A stretch of DNA of 64,000 nt from Arabidopsis thaliana (taxonomy: Eukaryota > Streptophyta > Magnoliopsida > Brassicales > Brassicaceae): the NCBI RefSeq assembly GCF_000001735.4, contig NC_003076.8, forward strand, positions 14,759,835 through 14,823,834, given 5' to 3'. Shown one piece after another: positions 50,820 to 62,946 of this stretch (within the stretch, counting starts at the first letter, position 1; each line of letters begins with the position of its first letter). The notes under the pieces were generated by a model that saw nothing but the letters and a program-made list of their open reading frames with translations, was not told the DNA's origin and did not search any database. A program made the position numbers and the translations under genes.

Positions 50820-50990
50820 ATAAAATAAATGGATTTTTTTTACGGGACGGGTTTGACAGGACGTTACTTAATAACATTTGTAAATTATAAAATAAAAATA
50901 TTTTATAAATAGATACAATTTGTAAACTTTTATATATACTAACTTTAAAAAATAAATTGTTTCCGCGGTATACCGCGGGTTAAAATCTAG
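50820..50990 (+). mobile_element. Helitron 3' terminus
   Basis: A perfect 16-bp palindrome CCGCGGTATACCGCGG at 50963-50978 is followed 12 nt later by the terminal CTAG (50987-50990) and a T, the hallmark of Helitron 3' ends (hairpin, then CTRR, inserted at A/T). The preceding GACGGGTTTGACAGGACGTT resembles A. thaliana Helitron tails. The 5' TC end was not located, so the length is unknown, and no Rep/helicase is present. Confidence 0.8.
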
Positions 50991-51378
50991 TTTTAATAAC
51001 AATTCTTGAATTTTGTAATTCGAGAGAAAAGTATCAAACTTTGACAAGTGAGGACAGAAAAATGTAACAAGCTAAAGGAAAGTTTATTTCTGCGTTTATA
51101 TCGTTTACTTTCAATTCTTTTTTAAAAGATATTATGTATCGCTCTTACGAGTGGAATAAGGAACTAAAAAAACAAAAAAATCTGCAGAATTAAAGGAACG
51201 ATGACTCCTCTTTTTTTGGTCATCATGCAAACAAAATCAGTCAACAATCCTATCTCACCACTTTTTGAGGTTTAGGTTTATCGATTTCGAGGACTATATG
51301 TTGCATGTAATCTCTCTCTATGTGCATGGACTCTTCCTTCGGTATCATTTCCAGTCCGTGGAAAAATAGTCTATTTTC

Positions 51379-51604
51379 CCACAAAAATATGTATATCATA
51401 TTAGATAGAGCCCAATTTATCATTACGTGTTAGATATCCCCGAAAACATACTTATCTACTTATATCTCCATAAATTCATAGTTTGAATCTCGTTTCTTCC
51501 TAAATTTATGTGGATATAACTCGATAAGTAATTTTTTGGGGGACATCTAGCACGTAATCATATATTGGGCTCTATCTAGTATGATGTGATAGTTATTGTG
51601 GATT
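51379..51604. mobile_element. Fold-back (MITE-like) element
   Basis: The left arm (TTAGATAGAGCCCAATTTAT, then CATTACGTGTTAGATATCCCC) is the imperfect reverse complement of the right arm (GGGGGACATCTAGCACGTAAT, then ATATTGGGCTCTATCTAG). The arms are about 100 bp and the outer ends are CCCACAA and TTGTGGA. It has no coding capacity. A TA-type target is possible but unproven. Confidence 0.75.
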
Positions 51605-53010
51605 AATCGTAGATTAATCTTTTCATGGCTATATCAAAATTTAATTGGTGGGTTTTGGGTTTGTGTTTCATGTTGATGTACGACCTCTATTATTCTGTTT
51701 CCGATGAGTTTATCTTGTTTTATATTGCAATCATCTAAATCTGAATTTTTCTTTTCGGTTTTGCATATTTTTCAAGGTAGAATTTCTCTCTCACTCAACT
51801 TCGTTTATGATTTTCCTAAAATGGCAAATAACCAAAACACATCTGTTTTGAGTACCGATACTATATGAGCTTTGATTCAAGGAGTTGCTACTCGAGAATG
51901 GATGTACTTGATGGATGTTTTAAAAACTATTGATGCTTCAGTGTATTTGAGAGGTCAAACTCTTGATGAAAGGGAAAAACAGCTTGGACAGGAGAGTCAA
52001 GAATTGTAAGTTATGGTTACCAAGAAATCGAATCGCTTCAACATCAGATTTCTTACTTAGAAAACCACCACGTGTCTCTGGATTTTGATTAATCTAATCT
52101 TCAAAAATCTTTACATGAATAACTTTGCTGAAATTTAAACCTTAGTCTCTAGAAATGGAGGAAAAGATCAGCATCTTCAAGTCTCTCTTTTTCTCGAGAT
52201 TCATATCTTGAATAAAATATGTGATTCAAAAGTTGTGTTTGTCGATTTCGATAAAATTTATCTCTTTTTTTAGATGTCAAATGTTTAGTTTTTTACCATA
52301 TATATTTTTTTTTTTAATCATACCATATCTTGTAAACATACACAATTTAAGAGTATAGAATGTTATAGTATATTATATGTAATATATATATATATATATT
52401 TTTGTAAGTGTATATTTGAGTATATGATTATTAATTTATATATACGGGCAACGATGATAAATAATTTTTCAATTAAAAAACGAGAAAATATCATTAAAAA
52501 CTTCAAAATGTATTTTCGTTGAAAAAAAAGCTCAATTATAGAAATTGGCAAAGTTGAGACTTTTCTCCAACGGAAAAGCACAATTGAGGCTTTTATGATA
52601 TGTATATGTCAATTATAAGCAAACTCTCTTTTTTCCTTTCTCTTATTTCTCAATTTCCTTTAAACAAAACTATGAAAATACCACATTTTAAGTTTTTATA
52701 CATGAATTAGGATCATCTTCGACAAGTCTAGGTCCTGTGAATAATTTCTCTTCTTTTATACCTCCAACAGATGATATTTTTAGCTGAATCTAAATGTGGA
52801 CTGAGAAACACACAAAATATGTAGGAAAGTTAAAACCCAACACATAGTCTACAGAAATTCAAGATAAAGATCAACTCTTAAACTGTAATATCAAGCATAT
52901 GACAAATAGTTTGCTGGAAATCAAAACAGTATAGTTAAACAACATGCATCATCCTGCTAAATAGAAGAAGCATTTTAAATCCACAGTTTGGTTTTGTTCT
53001 GTTTGTTTTT
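51605..53010. other. AT-rich intergenic DNA and PRP38-gene 3' flank
   Basis: Contains the small pseudogene listed next, a TA-rich run at 52370-52400, and in the last 130 bp the probable 3' UTR of the minus-strand PRP38 gene. Nothing else recognised. Confidence 0.4.
51821..52009 (+). pseudogene. Short broken coding remnant, unknown family
   Basis: An ATG at 51821 opens MANNQNTSVLSTDTI, then an in-frame TGA at codon 16, then ALIQGVATREWMYLMDVLKT and a Glu/Gln-rich helix (LDEREKQLGQESQEL) ending at TAA. Helical coding text continues in another frame to about 52090. Codon use looks protein-coding, but I do not recognise the family. Confidence 0.45.
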
Positions 53011-56000
53011 TCACCTCCAAGAGGAACCACCAAGCTTTATCACTTCTTCTGAACTTGAATCTTTCCTTGTTCCAAATCCTTCATCCCTTTTCTGACTACT
53101 TGCGTCTCCATACAAATCTTTTAGCTTTGCGAGATTGCTGTTCACTGTCACCGCCGATTTCTCTTTGTTGCTACTATCTCTTTTAGGAGTCGGTTCACGC
53201 TCAATCTGCACACTCCTGCTCCTACTTCTGCTTCTGCTCCTGCTTCTCCGGTCATGTCTACTTCTGTCGTCCTCATAATCATTGCGCCTGCTTCTACTAT
53301 CATAGTCACGCCTTGATCTCCTATCATTACCATAATCCCTTTCCCTTTCTCTGTATCTATCCCTCCCCCTCTCTCTTTCGCGGTCTTTCTCCCTCTCTCT
53401 TTCCCGTTGTCTATCTGAGTCTCTGTCAGAATAATAGTCTCGGCTCTGGCTTCTACGTGGGGACCGCTGTTGTACTTCATCGCCTCCATTTCTGTCATAA
53501 CCAGTCGGTGGAGGACGGCGAACAGGAGAAGAGCCTCTGGTGGAAGCACGATGAGGTGCACGCTGACCAAATGAAACAGAGAGGGATGCTTTTACTGATG
53601 GTGGACGACGGGCAGTGTCTTCTGAGCCACGGGTCATGTCTCCGGTTGAACCAGAAGGTTTAGTTGGTAAATTCATCTTCTCAAGGTTTGATACAATCTG
53701 GCGCATGACAGGAACAGGTATACGAGGAAACAAAGTATCAAAGTAGTACTGCAAAAAAACCAACAACAGTAAGTCAGATTCAGGAATTGGCATCATGGAG
53801 ACATTAAAGTATTATGATAAATGACTAATAAACACATTTATAGCAAAAGCTAACGGATGTTTACTAAAACGAACAGAAAATAAAAAAAATATCGAATACA
53901 TAGCTTAGGTATCAAAGACCATTATCAATGGTAACTAGCTTAGAATCTAAGCTATTTATTAGATTGGTTTGCATTGCTACATTTCACTCGTAACATAGCT
54001 TAGAATCATCTTAAGGGATAAAGGTCGCAGGGCAAACCAATCTAATGAATTGTTCACACTACCACACCTTAGGTATCAAAGACCATTATCAAATGGTAAC
54101 TAAGAACAATTTTAAACAAGCAACTGTCATTAAAAGAGTGTTTGTACTTTCCTGACAAAACATAGCCCAGTGTAAAGTCACACAGCATCTTACCAACGAA
54201 TAAAAGTTCTTGTGTTAATATCACTTCAAATTCTCAGTATCATAAAATATATTTATAGACCCCATGGACAACCCAGATGCATCCAAGTCTGCCCAGCCAA
54301 AAATCAGTTTTCCATGGAGAATTCACAGAAGACAGGAAAATTTGACCATCTAATATAAAGACTTGTGACTCACCAGTCCAAGCAGCAAATCACGTACATA
54401 AACACCCATTGTCGTCATCCGTCCATTTGATCCTGGTGAAAACTCCTGAAGACAAAAAAACATAATTCACGTTAAACTGTATACCAGTGCAGAGCCATGT
54501 TCAAAGAAGTTGGAGTGCATGTTATGAATTTCTGATAACTAGGTGAACCCACAAGTCCACAACACATAATTTTCTAAGCAGTAGGCCACATGATCTCATA
54601 CATACTAAAAAGGGTCCAGGGATCTCCAAGACAGTAAGAGTCTAAAAGATAAGATCCGGTATAATTGTAGCCATTCAGGTCAGTGACATACTCTATTCTA
54701 TTGTTCCAAACTTCATTGTGCGATTATCTCAGTAAGAATCCTAACAAGAGCTTCTCCATCAATAAACCATATTAAGGAACGAAAGAAAAGCGTGATGCTA
54801 ACTGACACAGCAACTTTAATGAACCCAGATGCACGAATAGGCAATTGCATACGGTTTTTCACGAGAGCTTGATAATAATAAAATGGTATTCATAATTGTA
54901 TACTACTCTCAGAACTTGATAAAAACTGCTTACCTCATCATCTTTAATGTATGGTTCATACCATGTCCACAACGTCTTTGCATCTGCAACATATCTTAAA
55001 TATAGGAATCCAACCTGCACATTCAGTACCCTGTGGTTAGATCAAAAGCAATGGACATGTAAAACAGATCAAACAAGTTGTTGTAACATGAAAAAAACGC
55101 AAAGCAAAACAAACATTGATATAAAATGCAAGACAAACATAACTTCCCATACACCAAGGAAGCATGTATGCACTGTCTCATTAAAAAGAAAACACTTCAG
55201 ATATATCCTGAACTTTATCTGGAACACCGGGTATCATAAACAGATTATTTGTCAGTAGCTACGTTCTATACTGTTAAATGGGCAGAGAGGTGATCCTAGA
55301 GAGATAGAGTAGCTAAAATAGAAAAGACACCTCAAACCTTGATATGCGGATACTCCTAGCAAAGAAAGGTCTTATATATTTTGGTGGGAGAAAGTCTCAG
55401 CAACTCAAAGAAAGAATGACATCCCAACTTTGATTGTGGTTGTGAAAATCTGCTATGAAAACACGAGAACAATTATGTGTACGCTCATACCTTCAATACG
55501 GGATGAGAAAAGAATAGTTTCAGATGGAACCCAGAGGTAAGGAATGCTATTACCTGACTGTAATATGCTCTATAATTATTTGACAATCAAAAGGAACACC
55601 TACCTTTTTCGGGTTAAAATTGACTAATAAGAACAACTCAGCTTGGTAACAAGTAACAGGAGGAACAGGTATAGGAACAAGCAGCACACACTGTTAGATT
55701 TCTAGATCTTACTGAAAATCAAGAAGAAGCCAGAAGATGGAAAGACATATTTTAAGATTCTACTAAGAAAACCAATACCAAAAAGACAAGGTTATAGCAT
55801 CACGGTAGCTCATACTTTATGCAGGACAATAATGCAAAAAAGATGGTTAAGAGATTCACTCACCGCTCTAATATAAGGAGAATCTGTGTGCTTTAACAGT
55901 CCATGCATCTGCTTCACTGTAAGTTTCATGGTAAAGAATTTGTAGAGAAGACAATACGCTGTTGAAGGACCACGGCAATTCCCACCCATCCACGGCTCCA

Positions 56001-56154
56001 CATGATTAACTTGGTTGTAGATTTCATCAATTACCTCATGATAAGTCTTTAAACCATAGAGCTCTTTAAAATAGTCAGAAGAAAGAATGTTCATTGAAAG
56101 AACCTTTTCCAATAATGACTCATATGCCCTTCCATTTGACTGTATCTCCGCCAT
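53011..56154 (-). CDS. SRL1: PRP38-domain SR-like splicing protein
   Basis: Four exons in transcript order: 55864-56154, 54934-55014, 54374-54445 and 53011-53748; 1182 nt, 393 aa. Residues 1-175 are a PRP38 domain (YFKELYGLKTYHEVIDEIY, then PWMGGNCRGPSTAYCLL, then YLRYVADAKTLWTWYEPY). The C-terminal half is an RS-type domain with Arg-Asp/Arg-Glu repeats and an RSRSRSRSRS run, typical of SR-like proteins. Family knowledge: Prp38 belongs to the B complex of the spliceosome. A. thaliana SRL1 was isolated for conferring salt tolerance in yeast; the symbol and AT5G37370 are from memory. The 0.85-kb first intron and the repeat-bearing third intron (53749-54373) leave room for alternative splicing. 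Confidence 0.95.
53904..54102. repeat. Direct and inverted repeats in PRP38-gene intron 3
   Basis: Direct copies of CTTAGGTATCAAAGACCATT plus 14-15 further bases at 53904-53937 and 54068-54102. Between them is a perfect 15-bp inverted pair, ATTAGATTGGTTTGC (53958-53972) and GCAAACCAATCTAAT (54032-54046). AGCTTAGAATC also occurs twice. Confidence 0.85.
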
Positions 56155-57200
56155 GTTTTATGAAATTGAAAAATGCTGAGAGATACAGAAAAAGCCTACG
56201 AGCCCAAAAAACCTGAAAGAGAAATTAAACACATTAGGAAATACAACAAGCTAAAGCTTGAAACTTTTTGGCCATAGATACAGAAACAATAACTAATCCT
56301 AAAAACCCAACTAAACCAACTATTAATCCTAAATTGAAACGAAACCCTAGAAATAGCAAAGCAAAATCTATGGGATCAACCTCAAAATTAAACCGGAAAG
56401 GAACTAAATTTCGTCAATCCCAGATAAGAAAAGGTGAAAATCGATATCAATTTCGGAAGGAACTGGTGAAATCAAATCGATCAAGCTAGAAACAAAGTCG
56501 AATCTATGTATCAGCCGGTTAAAAACAATTTCTATAAGCAAACAAACTTAATTCTCGAGAAGTTTATCAAAATCGTAAGGAGTAAAAGAGAGAAACCTGA
56601 AATTTGACGAACTGTGTTAGCGATTACAGGATTCAAGCGCGAGAGGTAGAGGGACACCAAAAGAGCCCTAGAAACGGCGATCTCGTATCGGACTTAGAAA
56701 GCTGCTTTCATATTTAATTTGGGAAACTTTCAAATATGCCCTCATATTATCACGTAGTTTCACATTTTACCCAAATATTATAATATACAAATTTGATCAT
56801 TCTTTTAGTCTTTTGGCGTAGTATATATACTCGAAATATCGAAATTGCAAATTCTACCGTATCTTAGTTGACTTGTTCGTGCTAGACATGAATGAATACG
56901 CCTGATTCCTCAAAGCTACTCATTATTGGAGAAAGTGAATCAAACATTAAGAGCACTGAAACAGAACTTAAGAGCCATGAAACCAAGCCATCGTTGCTAC
57001 AACACTGAGTCTTTTAAAATTTTTGGAAATCAGTTTGTGACATCTGCCCAAAAAGACTCGACTCGTACCTCTCTACAATGTTAGAACCAAAAGATTACCG
57101 AATGACCCAACTTACAAAATATATGACTGGTTATAGCCTGGAGAATCCATCAATAAATTATGCCTGCATAACTTAAACCTCACTCAACGGGGTCAGAATG
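56155..57200. other. PRP38-gene leader/promoter and DnaJ-gene 3' UTR
   Basis: The PRP38 gene's 5' UTR, probably with an intron (donor near 56213, acceptor uncertain), reaches to about 56690 and contains GGACACCAAAAGAGCCCTAG (56652-56671), shared with the ZPR1 leader. The region from about 56900 to 57200 is probably the 3' UTR of the DnaJ gene. No other coding gene. Confidence 0.45.
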
Positions 57201-58496
57201 CTAACGCGACTTTACCTCTCTTGTAACATTCTCCTTGCTAATCTTTCTCTGGGTTCTTCTAAGAGACAACTTGTCCGCACTCTCTTTGGTTCCATGTTCT
57301 AACTTTCCCATGTTTTTTCCGTTTTCACCAGTCACACGGTAAGTGACCTCTCTTCCACTAGAGCAACCGATATCAGTTTCTAAACAAACTTTCCTCTTTT
57401 TAAGCGAACTACCAGAAGCAGACGAATCAGTTGTGCTCTTTCTTTTGGCATTCTTCTTTTCTCTTCTCGCGGTTGCTTTCGCCTGCTCGCGATCTTTCTT
57501 TACCTTCTCATAAGCATGTTGAACCACACTTGCAGCATGAGCTGCACTGCTGGTTCTTGAGAATGTCCACTTGGAGTTATTAAATAAACCTGAAGTAGTA
57601 TTGTGGTTTGCAGCTGACTTTAGACGGCTGCAACTACTCCAACGGCTTGAAATACCTGGTTTAGGGACTTCTACTGCCAAATAGGACTGTAGACAATTAG
57701 GACACCGAAGGTTACAGTTGACATAAACTCTTAGATACTCGTACTGCATCATGCATCTCCTGCAGACTGTCCAGAAAGTATTCGACTTTGATTGGTCTGA
57801 TGACCCAGATGCAGTAAATGAGTTTGGTGTTGTTGTGTGATTATCAGTACGTCCTGTTTTCTGTGTAGTACCAACTGGCTTTTGCGGATTGTTCTTTTGG
57901 GTCGGAGGATTGTTCTTCTGGGCTGGCGGATTGGTCTTCTGGGCAGGCGGATTGGTCTTCTGGGCTGGCGGATTGGTCTTCTGGGCCGGCGGATTGTTTC
58001 TCGGGGTCGTCGTCCTTGCATTTGTAGTGAAAGTAGTCTTGGCGAAATTGCAGAACCCGTTATTAGAAGATGAAACTGAGACCTTCTGATAAACTGAGTG
58101 CAAACTTTTCCTACGATCATAAGCTGCTCTCTTTTCCTTATCTGACAAGAATTTCCAAGCTTCAGAAACATGTTTGAATGCCCCTTCAGCTCCTATAGAC
58201 TTGTTTTTATCGGGGTGAAGCATTAGAGCAAGCTTCCTGTACTTTCTCTTCAACGTTTCATCATCATCCCGAGGACTTGCATTGAGTATTCCATACCAGT
58301 CGACATCCTCGTTTACTTTGTTTTCTGCAGCGATATACACATCCAAGGTTGCTAACATCTGAGAAACACCTTCTATCTCTGGATACAGATTTTGAGCTTT
58401 CAAGGCAAATTTCTTAGCCCCGGCAATGTCTTTCATTTTGAACTTGTTCTCTGCAATTTCTTTCGCCCTCGTCGCCTCGTCTTTGTTGCACTCCAT
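57201..58496 (-). CDS. DnaJ (J-domain) protein with zinc ribbon
   Basis: Single coding exon, 431 aa, ATG at 58496. The N-terminal helical region (1-62; AKEIAENKFKMKDIAGAKKF) is the signature of the plant J-protein group with a pre-J helical domain. The J domain spans about 66-130, with YGIL and the essential HPD at 94-96 (LMLHPDKNKS). Next is a linker of five near-identical NPPAQKT heptads (about 178-212), then a putative zinc ribbon (CRRCMMQYEYLRVY, then CNLRCPNCLQSY). The C-terminus has basic stretches (KRKST; KKRKV) that could be nuclear signals. Family role: stimulates Hsp70 ATPase; the client is unknown. A possible 5' UTR intron is suggested upstream by splice-like sites near 59230 and 59357. 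From memory this is AT5G37380. Confidence 0.95.
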   Translation of the reverse strand: MECNKDEATRAKEIAENKFKMKDIAGAKKFALKAQNLYPEIEGVSQMLATLDVYIAAENKVNEDVDWYGILNASPRDDDETLKRKYRKLALMLHPDKNKSIGAEGAFKHVSEAWKFLSDKEKRAAYDRRKSLHSVYQKVSVSSSNNGFCNFAKTTFTTNARTTTPRNNPPAQKTNPPAQKTNPPAQKTNPPAQKNNPPTQKNNPQKPVGTTQKTGRTDNHTTTPNSFTASGSSDQSKSNTFWTVCRRCMMQYEYLRVYVNCNLRCPNCLQSYLAVEVPKPGISSRWSSCSRLKSAANHNTTSGLFNNSKWTFSRTSSAAHAASVVQHAYEKVKKDREQAKATARREKKNAKRKSTTDSSASGSSLKKRKVCLETDIGCSSGREVTYRVTGENGKNMGKLEHGTKESADKLSLRRTQRKISKENVTREVKSR

Positions 58497-59754
58497 GCCT
58501 GTCGTGTATCCTTATCATTCAATTTTTCTAATGACCAAAGTCTCAATGCCGACGAAATTCTCCGAATTTGAGCAATCCCCAGCGTCTGGGCTATGTTTTG
58601 CTTCAAGGATGGCTACTTTCTGGCTAAAACAAAAAAGGTAGATATGGAGGTGTTAACATATGTGAGAAAGCATCTACTAGCCGCTTAGCCAGTTCAGAAA
58701 AACGTAACACAAAATGTCAATGGTTTTTCTGCAATCATATTCTACACACATGCAGCCTAGCTACCAAAAATCCGTTGCAAATAGTGACTTCCACCAACAC
58801 ATAGAAATTAACATGTAAAACAACCAAGCAAAACAGAGACACCAGACTCAAGCCTATGCGACAAGAACAAAAACCCATTAACTCCAATTGCAAATCCACA
58901 AACCAGAGGCGAAACAATCAGCAGCTTGAGGAGATAAACCTTGTCAAAGCTAAGAAACAGCTCTCAATCATGCGTCACTAAGAAATTAACTCTATGAAGC
59001 TATCTAAAATCTTCGAAAAATCTCAGAAGCATGCAGAAACAAAGCTTAAAAGTGGCTACAATGTGTGTGGTTTAGATTTTTTTCCACCGAAAATTCGAAA
59101 AACCCAAGATATGTAGAAACAATCCAACATCTAAGCGTAAATAGCGAAATCGACTTCTAGATTCATCTAAAAACCCTAGAAATCTCACAAACTCACAAAC
59201 CTCTCAAAAATTTCGACTCGAAACGCACCTGATTTCTACGGGATTAGCAACAACATCAAAATCGATTAAACCTAGAGACAATGTCGAAATCTGTAATCAG
59301 TGAATCAATCAATCAGGAATCATATCTAATGCAAAGTGAAGAGAAACAAGAGAAGACCTGAAAGCTCGAGATTTGCAAAGTTTTAGGGTCAAAGATGAAA
59401 AGAGAAGATGCGACGAGAGAAAACGCTAGAATCACTCACACCAGTTGCGTTTCAGATTTTTCGATTGCGGGCTTAAACTTTTATATTTATCTTAGAAGAT
59501 TTTTAATATGACCCTCTTATTATTTACTTTTTGACCGAATTGACCAAAAACTTTGTGATAGGAATCTTTATGACCTCAGCAGAGTGTACTATGGCCACAT
59601 TTATATGGTGTGATAACACCAGTGTAACACCAGTGTAGACCTCTACTTGCACAGCTTCTTTCTTCTATAATCTCTGACATTAGGATTCTATGGAGAAGTT
59701 TAATTTGTATTGATCCAAAACAACCCTAATGATCTAATATAACTCGAATAAAAA

Positions 59755-60026
59755 TATGAATCGAGAAATGAAGTCGAATTTGTAAATGTTATAAGGTTTT
59801 ATCTTTTTCTATATCCGAAGAAACGGAAACTAGACCCGAATCCAAAATTTGATTCGAGAAATAAATTCGATTTTGTAATTGTTATAAGGTATTATCTTTT
59901 TATATATCCAAAAAAACAAAAATAGACCCGAATCAAAAATTTGATTCGAGACATGAAGTCGATTTTGTAAGTGTTATAATGTTTTTCAATATCCGAAGAA
60001 ACGGACACTAGATCCGAATCAAACTA
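59755..60026. repeat. Three tandem copies of a 92-bp unit
   Basis: Units start near 59757, 59850 and 59942 with GA(A/T)TCGAGA(A/C)AT(G/A)AA, then GTTATAA(G/T)G, ATATCC(G/A)AA(G/A)AAAC and AGA(C/T)CCGAATC. Decayed partial copies follow at about 60280-60380 and 61040-61110. Confidence 0.8.
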
Positions 60027-61410
60027 AATGAGAAAAATATTTCGAATAGAATGTTCGTTTCATTAAAAATAAGAACATATTTGAATTTGAAAACTATAAT
60101 AATTGAAAACATATTTGTAACCGTCTGTTTAAATTAGGCGATGAAAATACTCTATTAGACGTAACTATAATTTCTCGATCTTCTTAATTCTACGGATTAT
60201 GAAATTTTCTCATATGAGAAAATTTTACTAGAGAAATTTAACGCAGATTAAGTAAATCGATTCAAAACAAACCAAATAAAGAAAATTGATTCGAAATTAA
60301 ACTCAATTTTAAAACGGTTGTAAAGATTTACTTTTTTCGTTTATTTTCATAACAGAAGTTGGATACGAAGCGAACTAGAAAATAAAATAGTTGGATTACA
60401 TTACCTTTTTATTACAAATAAAGACTTCTGACTTTTAAAAAACAAATAAGACTGAAATCTCATATAGATCGGTCTACAACAAATCGAGTCAAGTTTCAGA
60501 TATTGTAACTAGAATTGTGCCCCTAGCTATGTTAATTTACAACAAATATTAAAATATTTTGAAGATATCAAACATATGCATTAGTGTTAAATAACAAAGA
60601 AAGTATATCATTATTACAAAACAATTAAAAAAAAAGAAAAGTTGGGGAAAAAGAAACAGTTTTTAGTTTTTTTAAAAACATATTTTCCCGTAAATATGTG
60701 TGAAAGAAAATAGTTTGTTTGGAAATTATAGAGATAATGGGATATGGGAAAGGAGAACAGTTTTTAATTTTTTAAAAAAACAGTTTTTTTTTTTTTGTAA
60801 ATAGGTGTGAAAAGAAAGATGTAAAAGAATAGAATTTGAGACTTATGCCACATGTCAAAAGGATACATCAATTATTAAAAAAAAATGACCGTTGATTTAG
60901 TATAGTTAGATTTTAAGTTAATAACCTATTAATTAAAAGGAATGAGAAATATTACTAGGAAAGTTTAATTCGGATTAAGTGGATCGACACAAAACAAACC
61001 AAATAGAAAACCCTTATCCCAATACTAAATCAAATGGTGGCATCATTAAAATGTTTTACTTTTATTTAATCAAAAAACGGAAACTAGATCCGCATCAAAA
61101 AGAAAAAATAATAAATTGTTTATAAATTATTTTCATTAAATAATATGAAAATAATATAGAATTTTGTATCGATCAATTTAAAACATATCAAGGAAAGTAT
61201 CATATAAATGTAACATATATTCCTACCCTCTGAATTAGTACTCATGAGAGATATAGAATCTCTCGTTTTTGTCTTTAAATGAGAAACATGTTTATTAAGA
61301 AATTTTAATTCAAAATAAGTGAATCAAACCATGTACATGGGTGATATTTTTGTAGTATCACAAGTCCAAAAATTATTTTTATATTGATAAAATAACTAAA
61401 ATGAGCTCGA

Positions 61411-61413
61411 TCA

Positions 61414-61449
<36 letters not shown>

Positions 61450-61472
61450 TTATTTATTTATTTATTTATTAA
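61411..61472. repeat. TA and TTTA microsatellite
   Basis: A run of about 16 TA dinucleotides passes directly into about seven TTTA units. Confidence 0.95.
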
Positions 61473-62239
61473 ACAAACATTATAGATAATACTAAAATAA
61501 TTCTTAATGATACTTTATGAGTATCACCTATGAACATTCTCTTAGTATCCTCCAACAAAACTAAAATTACTCACCAAAAAAAATTACTCACCAAATTGTA
61601 ATTTCTTTACATTTATTTGAATAAAACATAGGGGGCAATTGCCTCCTACTACTCACAAAAAAATCTAAAACAAATTGAATCGAAAAACTTGGTTTGAATA
61701 CTGAAATTAGTTTTAGCACCGCTAACAAATATTTTGTTTCCGAATAGTACTGAAAATAGATAACATTTTTGTGTGAACAGAATGTCAAGTCCGCAAGATG
61801 ACTGAACTTCGTTGGAAGAGAAAAAAGTGTGATTCTTATTGTTATATTTTTCTGTGAGTGCATGCAATCATATCGAAGTTTGGGATAGTGGGTTTTTTCC
61901 GGTAAAATGTTAAGTTTTATACCATTTTAGATTTTTTACAGAATTACAGAGATTACAAGGAACTAAATAAAACAATCTACAGAAAATAAATACAACATTA
62001 CTATTCAAATTGCGATAGTGGTTTAATTATAGAGAGCTTCGAAAACAAAAAAAATATCCAAAACAGCATATCAACATCTAGCCGTGTACATCACCTCAAG
62101 TGTTATTCACAATGTTGTACACTATTATCGGATAACGTATCAAGATCATATCTCTTGAAGCGTCTAAACTGCATATGTACTGCTTGAACATAACTAAAAT
62201 TACCACCATATTTATAGTTATACTATCTTTGAAATGACT

Positions 62240-62600
62240 ACCTCTCTTTTTTTTTGTCACAAGAGTGTTGATTTTATTATATCCAACAACAAGCCAAGAT
62301 CAACAACATTCAAACAAAGCCAAATTACAACTAAACAAAATCCAAAACTTTTTAAAATGAAAAGTCCAACTAGAAACCCAACAAGAGAAAACCACAACAG
62401 GAAGAAAAAAGAGGTCTTGCATTGGAGGAAAGATCACGTGTCACGAGCAGATCCTTTGATGAAGACACGTGGAAGGAGGAAGATCTGGGTAATCGTCGGT
62501 CGTCGTTGAAGATGTTTGTCGACTCCAATGAAACCCAAAACCACTGGAATATGTATGATGATCGCAAGTCAAATCGTCGATCCATCAAGGTTCACAATAA
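62240..62600 (-). mobile_element. Possible LINE or retrogene 3' end
   Basis: Read on the minus strand, the segment resembles a polyadenylated 3' UTR: TTTGGCTTTGTTTGAATG, then ATATAATAAAATCAACAC, ending in TGTGACAAAAAAAAA at about 62244. The upstream part is denser in GC and could be coding, but I recognise no domain. The poly(A) tail suggests retroposition. Confidence 0.35.
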
Positions 62601-62615
62601 ACTAATGGTAGCAAT

Positions 62616-62809
62616 TGTCAATATTGGGAGATCTCCATATATCTTAGCTATAAAATAGGAAAATATCTTTGTGGAGATTAGGAAATTGTATAGCTTCCTC
62701 TCCACGTGTAGTTAACCTAAATATTCTCTTGTAAATATATCAAGGTGTAATCGTATGAAATCAATAAGAGAAAACGTTCATCTAAACCTAGCCGCTTCTA
62801 GTTTCTACA
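62616..62809 (+). mobile_element. Copia-type 5' LTR
   Basis: About 194 bp beginning TGTCAATATTGGGAG and ending CTTCTAGTTTCTACA, directly followed by a primer-binding site. The left boundary is placed at the nearest plausible TG and may be off by some bases. The interior has AATAAGAGAAAACG near its 3' end. Plus-strand orientation. Confidence 0.65.
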
Positions 62810-62821
62810 TGGTATCAGAGC
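62810..62821 (+). other. Primer-binding site, initiator tRNA-Met type
   Basis: TGGTATCAGAGC is the canonical plant Copia primer-binding site complementary to the 3' end of initiator methionine tRNA. It fixes the LTR end at 62809 and the element's orientation as plus. Confidence 0.9.
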
Positions 62822-62946
62822 CTTGCCTTTGATCCAACGTTTTCTTCTCTTGTTCGTTTGTTGTTTTTTATCTCTCCTTACAAATCAATATGTTCTTTGG
62901 ACTTCATATAAGCCCATTCATCGAAGCCCATCTCTAATACTCCCCT

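Larger units (their letters stand above)
58497..62230. other. DnaJ-gene leader, then repeat-rich intergenic DNA
   Basis: 58497 to about 59460 probably holds the 5' UTR and promoter of the DnaJ gene. The remainder has no gene: it includes the 92-bp tandem repeats, a duplicated T/A-rich segment (about 60650-60710 and 60750-60815, each with ACAGTTTTTA and GTAAATA(T/G)GTGTGAA) and a microsatellite. Confidence 0.5.

Noticed and set aside
53148..53663. Extra frames over the RS domain of the PRP38 gene
   Set aside because: Shadow frames of the repetitive Arg/Asp/Ser coding sequence.
57837..58089. Gly/Trp-rich plus-strand frames
   Set aside because: Antisense readings of the NPPAQKT repeat of the DnaJ gene.
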